5,069 nt of DNA from Thermohalobaculum sp035512995 (GTDB taxonomy: Bacteria; Pseudomonadota; Alphaproteobacteria; Rhodobacterales; Rhodobacteraceae), in contig DATKCY010000082.1 in the NCBI GenBank assembly GCA_035512995.1, positions 1 to 5,069 of the forward strand. Direction: 5' to 3'. This document shows, piece by piece, positions 1 through 5,069 of this stretch. Positions within the stretch are counted from its first letter, which is position 1, and each line of letters opens with the position of its first letter. Under the pieces are notes generated by a model that did not search any database, had not been told where the DNA came from, and saw nothing but the letters and a program-made list of their open reading frames with translations. Both the position numbers and the translations under genes were made by a program.

Positions 1-758
1 TACTGCCGCCGCTTGTCCTCGGACCAGCCGTAGGTCTCGGCGGTGCCGAACCGCTCCGGCGCCCGCTGGCTGGCATAGGGGGCCACGGCGATGCGGCGGC
101 GGTCCAGGTCGGCCACGCCCGCCGCCTGCGCCGTCCGGTCATAGCGATCGACGTGGAAGGTCGCCTCGAGGGCCAGGCGCGGGCTGATCGCGGCGCGGGG
201 CTCGACCTGCCAGCCGAGCGCCAGTCCCGCGACCGGGATCACGCGGTCGGGGAGCGCAAGGGCGTCCGCCACGGCCCGCGCGCGGTTCCGGATCACGCTG
301 ACCGGGCAGGTGCCGAGGCCGGCGAGCGCCGAAGCCGCGACCATGCCCTCGAGCACGATCGCCGCATCGACGATGGCGTTGAAGGCGGCGTCGAAGTGAT
401 CGTTCGGAAAGTCGCGGCCCTCGAAGAGCCCCGCGAAGCGCGCGCCGTCGGCGCAGACGACGAGCAGCACGGGCGCCTGCCCGACCCACTCTCCGGCTCC
501 CTCCTGGACCGCCGCGCGGACCGCCCGGTCGCGGCACCAGATCACGTCGGCCTGCTGCAGGTCGCTCTTGGTCGGCGCCGCGAGCCCCGCGGCCGCGATC
601 AGGCGGACCAGCGCCTCCGGCACCGGCCGGCCCGCGAAGGCGCGGCAGGCGCGGCGGTCGAGGAGCCGGGCGATCGCCTCTTTCCCGGCCTCGCCGATGC
701 CCTCCGCCGCGGCGCCGCCGGAGCTGCCGTAGCGCGCCCGGAGCAGTGCCTCCAGCAT
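1..758 (-). CDS. Nitroreductase-family FMN oxidoreductase (NfsA-like), 3' end cut off by window
   Basis: About 252 codons are visible with no stop, so the last part of the protein lies beyond position 1. The family uses FMN and NAD(P)H to reduce nitroaromatics, quinones or similar acceptors in the cytoplasm; the true substrate is unknown. Visible features in order are an Arg-rich FMN-phosphate region (RRACRAF, about residues 35-41), APTKSDLQQ (61-69, the place of the usual APS..Q motif), a helix followed by GLGTCPVSVIRN (147-158), and a GLALGW...PRL...H...Y stretch (178-206) typical of NfsA-like members. The segment ETYGWSEDK near the visible end also fits that group, usually 240-280 residues long. 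The ATG at 758 is chosen because it overlaps the pccA stop as TGATG and has GGAG 8 bases upstream. It is probably co-transcribed with pccA, although no metabolic link is evident. The family call is firm; the substrate is open. Confidence 0.88.
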   Translation of the reverse strand, partial: MLEALLRARYGSSGGAAAEGIGEAGKEAIARLLDRRACRAFAGRPVPEALVRLIAAAGLAAPTKSDLQQADVIWCRDRAVRAAVQEGAGEWVGQAPVLLVVCADGARFAGLFEGRDFPNDHFDAAFNAIVDAAIVLEGMVAASALAGLGTCPVSVIRNRARAVADALALPDRVIPVAGLALGWQVEPRAAISPRLALEATFHVDRYDRTAQAAGVADLDRRRIAVAPYASQRAPERFGTAETYGWSEDKRRQ

Positions 759-770
759 CACTCGAACTCC
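756..770 (-). promoter_or_regulatory. Stop-start overlap and internal ribosome site, pccA to nitroreductase
   Basis: The pccA stop TGA (760-758) and the nitroreductase ATG (758-756) share one base, reading TGATG on the minus strand. GGAG at 770-767, inside the last pccA codons, lies 8 bases before the ATG. This fixes the nitroreductase start and suggests translational coupling by re-initiating ribosomes. Confidence 0.75.
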
Positions 771-2815
771 ATGATCGTGTCGTCGACGCTGAGATTCTGC
801 CCGGCCTCGACGAGGATCTTCGCGACCGTGACCTTGCGCTCGGCGCGGAGCACGTTCTCCATCTTCATCGCCTCGACGACGGCCAGCGCCTCGCCGGCCT
901 CGATCTCCTGTCCCTCCTCGGCCGCGATCGAGACGACCACGCCCGGCATCGGGCAGAGCAGCAGCTTCGAGGTGTCGGCCTCCGGTTTTTCAGGCATCCG
1001 CCCGGCGAGCTCCGCCGCCCTCGGCGTGCGCACCGCGACGTCGAGATCGGCGCCGCGCCAGCGGATGCGGAAGCCGTGGGTCGTGCGCGCGACCTGCAGC
1101 ACCAGCGCGTCGCCGTCGGCGAGCGGGTCGGCGACCGGCCCCGCGAACCCGGCCACCGCCAGCGCGTCGCCGGGGCGGTAGGCGAGGTGGAGGCGCCAGT
1201 GTCCGCTCTCCCCCAGATGCACGGCGACGGTGTCGCCCTCGCCGGGCTCGACCCGCACGTCGAGGTCCGTGCCGTCGATCCGCACGCGCCAGCAGTCGGT
1301 CACGGTTCGCTCGTGGTTCGCCATCCGGCCCGAGATCTGCACGTCGCGCGTCTCGTGGCGCCAGTGCATCGCCGCCGCGACGCAGGCGATCCGCTCGACC
1401 GTCTCGCGCGCCGGCTCGACGCCCGAGAACCCGTCGGGAAACTCCTCCGCGATGAAGCCGGTCGTGATCTCGCCCGCGACGAAGCGCGGGTGGTCCATGA
1501 CCGCCTGCAGGAACGGGATGTTGTGCCCGATCCCCTCGATCCGGAACTGGTCGAGCGCGCGGCGCATCAGCTCGATCGCGTGCGCGCGCTCGCTCCCCCA
1601 GGTGCAGAGCTTGGCGATCATCGGGTCGTAGAACATGCTGATCTCGCCGCCCTCGTAGACGCCGGTGTCGTTGCGCACGATGCCGCCCGACCCGGCCCGG
1701 CGCTCGCCCGGCTCGGCGCCCTTGGCGGACGCCGGCGGGCGGTAGCGCACGAGCCTGCCGGTCGAGGGCAGGAAGCCGCGATAGGGGTCCTCGGCGTAGA
1801 TCCGGCTCTCGACCGCCCAGCCGTCGAGCGTCACGTCCTCTTGCGCGAACGCGAGCGTCTCGCCGGCCGCGACTCGGATCATCTGCTCGACGAGGTCGAT
1901 GCCGGTGACGAGCTCGGTCACCGGGTGCTCGACCTGGAGGCGCGTGTTCATCTCGAGGAAATAGAAGTTGCGCTCGCCGTCGACGATGAACTCGACCGTG
2001 CCGGCGGAGTGATAGTCGACCGCGCGCGCCAGGGCGACCGCCTGCTCGCCCATCGCGCGCCGCGTCGCGGCGTCCAGGAACGGCGAGGGCGCCTCCTCGA
2101 TCACCTTCTGGTTCCGCCGCTGGATCGAGCACTCGCGCTCGCCGAGGTAGAGGCAGGTCCCGTGGCGGTCTCCCAGCACCTGGATCTCGATGTGCCGGGG
2201 CGAGGTCACGAACTTCTCGATGAAGATGCGGTCGTCGCCGAAGCTCGCCGCCGCCTCGTTCCTCGAGGAGCGGAAGCCGTCGCGCGCGTCGCGCTCGTTC
2301 CAGGCGACGCGCATGCCCTTGCCGCCGCCCCCCGCGCTGGCCTTGATCATCACTGGATAGCCGATTTCCCCGGCGATCCGGACCGCCTCGTCGGCGTCCT
2401 CGATCAGGCCCGTCGCGCCCGGCACGGTCGAGACCCCGGCCTCGGCCGCGAGCTTCTTCGAGGTGATCTTGTCGCCCATCGCCTCGATCGCGCCCTTCGG
2501 CGGGCCGATGAAGGTGACCCCCGCCGCGTCGAGCGCCTCCGCGAAGGCCGCGCGCTCGGACAGGAAGCCATAGCCCGGATGCACGGCCTCCGCCCCCGTC
2601 TCGCGGATCGCGCGCATGATGTTGTCGATGGCGATGTAGGACTTGGCGGCCGGGGCTGGCCCCACATGCACCGCCTCGTCCGCCATCTCGACATGGAGGG
2701 CGTTGCGGTCGGCGTCGGAGTAGACGGCGACGGTCGCGATCCCCATCCGCCGCGCGGTCTTGATGACGCGGCAGGCGATTTCGCCGCGATTGGCGATCAG
2801 GATCTTCTCGAACAT
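758..2815 (-). CDS. pccA: Propionyl-CoA carboxylase, biotin-containing alpha subunit
   Basis: A complete 685-residue protein that carboxylates its own biotin with ATP and bicarbonate; the partner beta subunit (PccB) then carboxylates propionyl-CoA to methylmalonyl-CoA. Domains: biotin carboxylase N-domain from MFEKILIANRGEIACRV; ATP-grasp Gly loop KASAGGGGKGM (158-168); CSIQRRNQK (229-237); catalytic block EMNTRLQVEHPVTE (288-301) with E288, N290, R292, Q294, E296; R338; C-terminal BC domain with FYDPMIAKLCTW (395-406); a BT linker (roughly 495-600); and a biotinyl domain with EAMKM, biotinylated Lys at 651. The unbroken BC-BT-BCCP order, the EEFPDGFSGV segment and TSKLLLCPMPG match alphaproteobacterial PccA more than methylcrotonyl- or acetyl-CoA carboxylase. 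All key residues are intact. The ATG at 2815 follows a G-rich Shine-Dalgarno (AGGGGGG), and the protein begins exactly at the conserved N-terminus. No pccB is in the window. A 3-methylcrotonyl-CoA specificity is the main alternative. Confidence 0.95.
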   Translation of the reverse strand: MFEKILIANRGEIACRVIKTARRMGIATVAVYSDADRNALHVEMADEAVHVGPAPAAKSYIAIDNIMRAIRETGAEAVHPGYGFLSERAAFAEALDAAGVTFIGPPKGAIEAMGDKITSKKLAAEAGVSTVPGATGLIEDADEAVRIAGEIGYPVMIKASAGGGGKGMRVAWNERDARDGFRSSRNEAAASFGDDRIFIEKFVTSPRHIEIQVLGDRHGTCLYLGERECSIQRRNQKVIEEAPSPFLDAATRRAMGEQAVALARAVDYHSAGTVEFIVDGERNFYFLEMNTRLQVEHPVTELVTGIDLVEQMIRVAAGETLAFAQEDVTLDGWAVESRIYAEDPYRGFLPSTGRLVRYRPPASAKGAEPGERRAGSGGIVRNDTGVYEGGEISMFYDPMIAKLCTWGSERAHAIELMRRALDQFRIEGIGHNIPFLQAVMDHPRFVAGEITTGFIAEEFPDGFSGVEPARETVERIACVAAAMHWRHETRDVQISGRMANHERTVTDCWRVRIDGTDLDVRVEPGEGDTVAVHLGESGHWRLHLAYRPGDALAVAGFAGPVADPLADGDALVLQVARTTHGFRIRWRGADLDVAVRTPRAAELAGRMPEKPEADTSKLLLCPMPGVVVSIAAEEGQEIEAGEALAVVEAMKMENVLRAERKVTVAKILVEAGQNLSVDDTIMEFE

Positions 2816-2818
2816 CGT

Positions 2819-2825
2819 CCCCCCT
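2819..2825 (-). promoter_or_regulatory. G-rich ribosome binding site of pccA
   Basis: On the minus strand AGGGGGG is followed by ACG and the ATG at 2815. It is a run of G rather than a canonical GGAGG, but it is well placed and supports this start over any upstream extension, since the conserved biotin carboxylase N-terminus begins here. Confidence 0.65.
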
Positions 2826-2840
2826 GGGCTCCGGCGGCCT

Positions 2841-2860
2841 CGGCGCGTTCTAGCGCGCCG
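2841..2860 (-). promoter_or_regulatory. Hairpin in the pccA leader
   Basis: CGGCGCG at 2841-2847 pairs perfectly with CGCGCCG at 2854-2860 around a 6-base loop TTCTAG. It sits 25 bases upstream of the pccA start codon on the minus strand. No T-run follows it, so it is not a standard terminator. It could be leader structure, or chance in GC-rich DNA. Confidence 0.3.
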
Positions 2861-2945
2861 GGCAGAGAAGGGGGAGACGATTTCGCCGGAGCGGCCGCGT
2901 GCGCGCCTGGAAGGAGAGACTACGGGAGCGGCGCCTCCGGACGGC

Positions 2946-2972
2946 GCCCCGGTCCGGCAACCGGACCGGGGC
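2946..2972 (-). terminator. Perfect GC-rich hairpin after the lipoprotein gene
   Basis: A 12-bp stem without mismatches (2946-2957 with 2961-2972) closes a CAA loop. It begins 10 bases past the lipoprotein stop on the minus strand, the right place for a terminator. There is no T-tract after it, so termination may be weak or Rho-assisted, or the hairpin may simply protect the mRNA 3' end. An overlapping smaller hairpin (GGCGCC at 2930-2935 with 2943-2948) competes for the same bases. Confidence 0.55.
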
Positions 2973-2982
2973 TGCGTCCAGG

Positions 2983-3231
2983 TCAGTAGCGCCGCCAGAC
3001 CGGCCTGCCGAGATAGACGGTGTCGGCGTCCGTGAACGCGCCCGCCGCCGCCCCGACCGCGCCGCCGATCAGCGCGGCGCGACCGACATTGCCGTCCGCC
3101 ACCGCGGCGCCCGCGGCCCCGAGCCCCGCGCCGATCCCGGCGCCCGAGATCGCCCTGTCGGTCGTGCTGGTTCCGCACGCCGTCAGCGAAAGGCCCAACA
3201 GGGCCACGACCAGAATCCCGCCACTCTGCAT
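2983..3231 (-). CDS. Small glycine-zipper lipoprotein
   Basis: An 82-residue protein with a type II signal peptide: a hydrophobic stretch (about residues 6-16) and a lipobox LTAC with Cys at 19. Gly rather than Asp at position +2 suggests sorting to the outer membrane. The 63 residues after the Cys are mostly Gly and Ala in a glycine-zipper arrangement (G30, G34, G38; then G56, G60, G64), as in small outer-membrane lipoproteins with a Gly-zipper 2TM region, and end in a basic VWRRY tail. The exact role of such proteins is generally unknown; envelope stability is often suggested. The N-terminal region carries no Lys or Arg, unusual for a signal peptide. ATG at 3231 is preferred because GGGAG lies 8 bases upstream; a GTG at 3234 would add one residue. 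It is upstream of pccA on the same strand, but the 167-base gap with a hairpin suggests separate transcription. Confidence 0.8.
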   Translation of the reverse strand: MQSGGILVVALLGLSLTACGTSTTDRAISGAGIGAGLGAAGAAVADGNVGRAALIGGAVGAAAGAFTDADTVYLGRPVWRRY

Positions 3232-3239
3232 CACACCGT

Positions 3240-3244
3240 CTCCC
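3240..3244 (-). promoter_or_regulatory. Ribosome binding site of the lipoprotein gene
   Basis: GGGAG on the minus strand lies 8 bases before the ATG at 3231 and 5 bases before the GTG at 3234. Both spacings are workable; ATG is taken as the default. Confidence 0.55.
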
Positions 3245-3377
3245 GCACAGGTTGTTCGATGCCGGTTGAACGCCCGCCCGCCTCCTTCCGTCGCCCGCGG
3301 CGCGCCGGTCCGGCACGCCCCTCACGTACCCGCGATCCCGCCCTGACTGACGCTCCGCGGCGCGGCGGCCCCGCACG

Positions 3378-3404
3378 TCCCGGCTTCACTCCCGGCTTCG
3401 AAGC
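3378..3404. repeat. 10-bp direct repeat fused to a 10-bp palindrome upstream of pcaD
   Basis: TCCCGGCTTC occurs at 3378-3387 and again at 3390-3399, two bases apart, so the copies are 12 bases in phase. The second copy overlaps the perfect palindrome GCTTCGAAGC (3395-3404). The element lies about 73 bases before the pcaD start in the divergent spacer, a position suited to an operator. No known regulator motif was recognised in it. Confidence 0.4.
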
Positions 3405-3467
3405 TGCGAGAAAGGCAGGCGCGGAGCGGGTGGCCCGCCGTCCGCCAGAGGGGACCGCGGGGGTGCG

Positions 3468-3472
3468 GGAGG
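3468..3472 (+). promoter_or_regulatory. Ribosome binding site fixing the pcaD GTG start
   Basis: A full GGAGG lies 5 bases before the GTG at 3478. It decides the start within a reading frame that stays open for several hundred bases upstream. Confidence 0.75.
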
Positions 3473-3477
3473 AAGAC

Positions 3478-4287
3478 GTGCAGGCGATCCGGGCGAACGG
3501 CGTGCTGACGCACGTCCTCGACGAAGGGCCGCGCGACGCGCCGACGCTGGTCTTCTCGAACTCGCTCGGAACCGACCTGCGGGTCTGGGAGGCGCTCATG
3601 CCGCGGCTGCCGCAGGGCCTCCGGACGATCCGCTACGACACGCGCGGCCACGGCCTGAGCGAGACCCCGCCCGCCCCCTGGCGGATCGAGGACGCGGCCG
3701 ACGACCTCGCCGCGCTCCTCGACGAACTTGGCGTCCGCGGCACCGCGGTGTGCGGCCTGTCGGTCGGCGGACTGATCGCGCAGAGCCTGGTCGGGCGCCG
3801 GCCCGAGCTGGTGTCCGTCCTGATCCTGATGGACACGGCGGCGAAGATCGGCTCGGACGAGATCTGGAACCCGCGCATCCACGCGGTCGAGACGGAGGGC
3901 ATCGCGTCGATCTCGGACGCCATCCTCGAGCGCTGGTTCTCCCGCGCCTTCCGCGAGGGCGAGGCCGCCGGCCTCTGGCGCGCGATGCTCGAGCGCACGC
4001 CGGCCGAGGGCTACGCGCGCCTCGCAGCCGCGATCCGCGACGCCGACCTGACCGCGGCCGCGCCTTCGATCGCGCTGCCGGTGCTCGCGATCGCCGGAGC
4101 CGAGGACGGCGCGACGCCGCCCGACCTCGTGCGCGGCACGGCGGAGATGATCCCGAACGCCCGCTTCGAACTCATCGACGGTGCGGGCCACCTGCCCTGC
4201 GTCGAGGCGCCTGAGGCGACCGCGGAGCTGATCGCGGGCTTCCTGCGCGAGACCGGGCTCGTCCGGGCCGCGGCGGGCACCCGCTGA
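3478..4287 (+). CDS. pcaD: 3-oxoadipate enol-lactonase-like alpha/beta-hydrolase
   Basis: A 269-residue alpha/beta-hydrolase. PcaD opens 3-oxoadipate enol-lactone to 3-oxoadipate in the beta-ketoadipate pathway for protocatechuate and catechol. Visible: FSNSLGTDLRVW (26-37, oxyanion region and the hallmark of PcaD-type enzymes), YDTRGHGLS (53-61), nucleophile elbow GLSVGG with Ser95, acid Asp210 in GAEDGATPP, and His238 in GAGHLP, giving a full catalytic triad. Length matches PcaD (about 260). GTG at 3478 is chosen because GGAGG ends 5 bases before it and the protein then starts as VQAIRANGV, close to the usual family N-terminus; the reading frame stays open far upstream, but that part is Arg/Pro-rich and not protein-like. 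A second in-frame GTG at 3463 is possible but lacks a good ribosome site. The BKACE gene starts 13 bases downstream, so the two are likely one operon. No other pca gene is visible, so another esterase or lactonase role remains possible. Confidence 0.85.
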   Translation: MQAIRANGVLTHVLDEGPRDAPTLVFSNSLGTDLRVWEALMPRLPQGLRTIRYDTRGHGLSETPPAPWRIEDAADDLAALLDELGVRGTAVCGLSVGGLIAQSLVGRRPELVSVLILMDTAAKIGSDEIWNPRIHAVETEGIASISDAILERWFSRAFREGEAAGLWRAMLERTPAEGYARLAAAIRDADLTAAAPSIALPVLAIAGAEDGATPPDLVRGTAEMIPNARFELIDGAGHLPCVEAPEATAELIAGFLRETGLVRAAAGTR

Positions 4288-4291
4288 ACAC

Positions 4292-4296
4292 GGAGG
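4292..4296 (+). promoter_or_regulatory. Ribosome binding site of the BKACE gene
   Basis: GGAGG in the 13-base gap after the pcaD stop, 4 bases before the ATG at 4301. The short gap without any terminator supports co-transcription with pcaD. Confidence 0.75.
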
Positions 4297-4300
4297 ACCC

Positions 4301-5069
4301 ATGACCGGAAAGCCCTGCATCATCTGCGTCGCCATCACCGGCTCGGTGCCGCGCAAGGAGGACAACCCGGCCGTGCCGATCACGGTCGAGGAGCAGGTCC
4401 AGTCGACCCAGAAGGCTTTCGAGGCCGGTGCCGCGATCGCCCACTGTCACGTCCGCAACGACGACCAGACCCCGACCTCGGACCCGGAGAAGTTCGCGCG
4501 GCTGCAGGAGGGGCTGCGCCGCCACTGCCCCGGCATGATCATCCAGTTCTCGACCGGCGGGCGCTCGGGCTCGGGAGCCGAGCGCGGCGGCATGCTGCCG
4601 CTCAGGCCCGACATGGCCTCGCTGACCGTCGGCTCGAACAACTTCCCGACCCGGGTCTACGAGAACAGCCCCGAGCTGGTCGACTGGCTCGCGGCCGAGA
4701 TGAAGACCCACGGCGTCAAGCCCGAGATCGAGGCCTTCGACCTCAGTCACATCTTCCAGGCGGCGCGGATGGCCGAGGACGGCCGGCTGGTGGCGCCGCT
4801 CTACGTCCAGTTCGTCATGGGGGTGAAGAACGCCATGCCGGTCGACCGCGCGGTCTTCGACTTCTACGTCGCGACGCTCAGGCGCCTGGCGCCCGACGCC
4901 GAGTGGTGCGGCGCCGGCGTCGGCGCCGGCCAGGTCGTGCTGAACGACTGGTGCGCCGCCGCGGGCGGGCACATCCGCACGGGGCTCGAGGACAACGTCA
5001 GGCTCGACCGCCAGACGCTGGCGCCGTCGAACGCCGCGCTCGTCCGCCGCGCCGCCGAGATCTGCGAGA
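4301..5069 (+). CDS. Beta-keto acid cleavage enzyme (BKACE, DUF849/Kce family), 3' end cut off by window
   Basis: About 256 codons are visible, running open to the right edge; family members are about 270-310 residues, so only the tail is missing. BKACE enzymes are Zn-dependent TIM-barrel proteins that react a 3-oxo acid with acetyl-CoA to give acetoacetate and a new acyl-CoA; the first known was 3-keto-5-aminohexanoate cleavage enzyme of lysine fermentation. Visible: N-terminal ICVAITGSVP (8-17), Zn-binding HCHVR (His48 and His50), FSTGGRSG (83-90), GSNNFP (111-116), EIEAFD (142-147), and the C-terminal HIRTGLEDN with Arg226, Glu230 (expected third metal ligand) and Asp231. ATG at 4301 has GGAGG ending 4 bases upstream. 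Substrates vary widely in this family (3-oxoadipate, 3-oxoglutarate, dehydrocarnitine and others), so the common database name should not be taken literally. Pairing with pcaD points to 3-oxoadipate, which is inference. Confidence 0.92.
   Translation, partial: MTGKPCIICVAITGSVPRKEDNPAVPITVEEQVQSTQKAFEAGAAIAHCHVRNDDQTPTSDPEKFARLQEGLRRHCPGMIIQFSTGGRSGSGAERGGMLPLRPDMASLTVGSNNFPTRVYENSPELVDWLAAEMKTHGVKPEIEAFDLSHIFQAARMAEDGRLVAPLYVQFVMGVKNAMPVDRAVFDFYVATLRRLAPDAEWCGAGVGAGQVVLNDWCAAAGGHIRTGLEDNVRLDRQTLAPSNAALVRRAAEICE

Noticed and set aside
2816..2982. Search for a TTTGCAAA-type site of propionate regulators before pccA
   Set aside because: No such motif or close variant is present in the spacer, so no regulator is proposed for pccA.
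746..2989. A very long plus-strand open frame of about 747 codons
   Set aside because: It lies antisense to pccA, is rich in Arg, Asp, His, Ala and Leu with no recognisable domain, and is the expected mirror of a GC-rich gene. The minus-strand protein has full catalytic motifs.
3250..3271. Imperfect repeat GGTTGTTC and GGTTGAAC, with TTGAAC resembling a -35 box
   Set aside because: No matching -10 box was found at the usual distance on either strand, and the repeat is short and inexact.
2816..3376. Upstream extension of pccA in frame to 3376
   Set aside because: The extra 187 residues are Arg/Gly-rich, overlap the lipoprotein gene in another frame and precede the conserved MFEKILIANRGEI start, which has its own ribosome site.
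2899..3477. Upstream extension of pcaD in frame
   Set aside because: The translated stretch is Arg/Pro/Ala-rich without any domain, runs antisense through the lipoprotein gene, and is followed by a strong GGAGG and a start that matches the family N-terminus.
3231..3599. Minus-strand open frame whose stop overlaps the lipoprotein ATG as TGATG
   Set aside because: Most of it is antisense to the start of pcaD and the untranslated spacer; it is Ser/Arg/Pro-rich with no domain, so the overlap looks coincidental.
4908..4930. GGCGCCGGC repeat with palindromic character
   Set aside because: It falls within the BKACE coding frame, encoding a Gly-Ala-Gly-Val-Gly-Ala-Gly stretch, and is explained by codon use.
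3322..4972. Long minus-strand open frames across pcaD and the BKACE gene
   Set aside because: They are low-complexity Arg/Asp/Gly/His-rich mirrors of the two plus-strand genes, which have intact active-site motifs.

Overview
The window is ordinary-looking chromosomal DNA from a very GC-rich bacterium, with G or C at most third codon positions. The biotin-dependent carboxylase closely resembles, from memory, the propionyl-CoA carboxylase alpha subunits of Alphaproteobacteria such as the Roseobacter group. I therefore infer a high-GC alphaproteobacterium (Rhodobacterales, Hyphomicrobiales or Rhodospirillales type) but cannot place it more closely. I see no rRNA, tRNA, CRISPR array, insertion sequence or phage gene.

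Layout: five protein genes in two divergent groups. The left group is on the minus strand. It holds a small glycine-zipper lipoprotein (2983-3231), then a propionyl-CoA carboxylase alpha subunit, pccA (758-2815), then a nitroreductase-family flavoenzyme (758 to beyond position 1). The pccA stop and the nitroreductase start share one base (TGATG), so these two are probably co-translated. A perfect GC-rich hairpin lies just after the lipoprotein stop, and the 167-base gap before pccA suggests pccA has its own leader.

The right group is on the plus strand. It holds an alpha/beta-hydrolase of the 3-oxoadipate enol-lactonase type, pcaD (3478-4287), and 13 bases later a beta-keto acid cleavage enzyme (BKACE, formerly DUF849; 4301 to beyond the right edge). 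The 246-base divergent spacer carries a 10-bp direct repeat joined to a 10-bp palindrome, a possible operator.

How the genes may work together: PccA (with a PccB not in this window) carboxylates propionyl-CoA to methylmalonyl-CoA, feeding succinyl-CoA. PcaD makes 3-oxoadipate, and some BKACE enzymes condense a 3-oxo acid with acetyl-CoA to give acetoacetate and an acyl-CoA. A PcaD-BKACE pair could thus convert 3-oxoadipate to succinyl-CoA and acetoacetate without the usual CoA-transferase and thiolase. This is the most interesting idea here, but it is inference. I found no clear evidence of a wholly new system.
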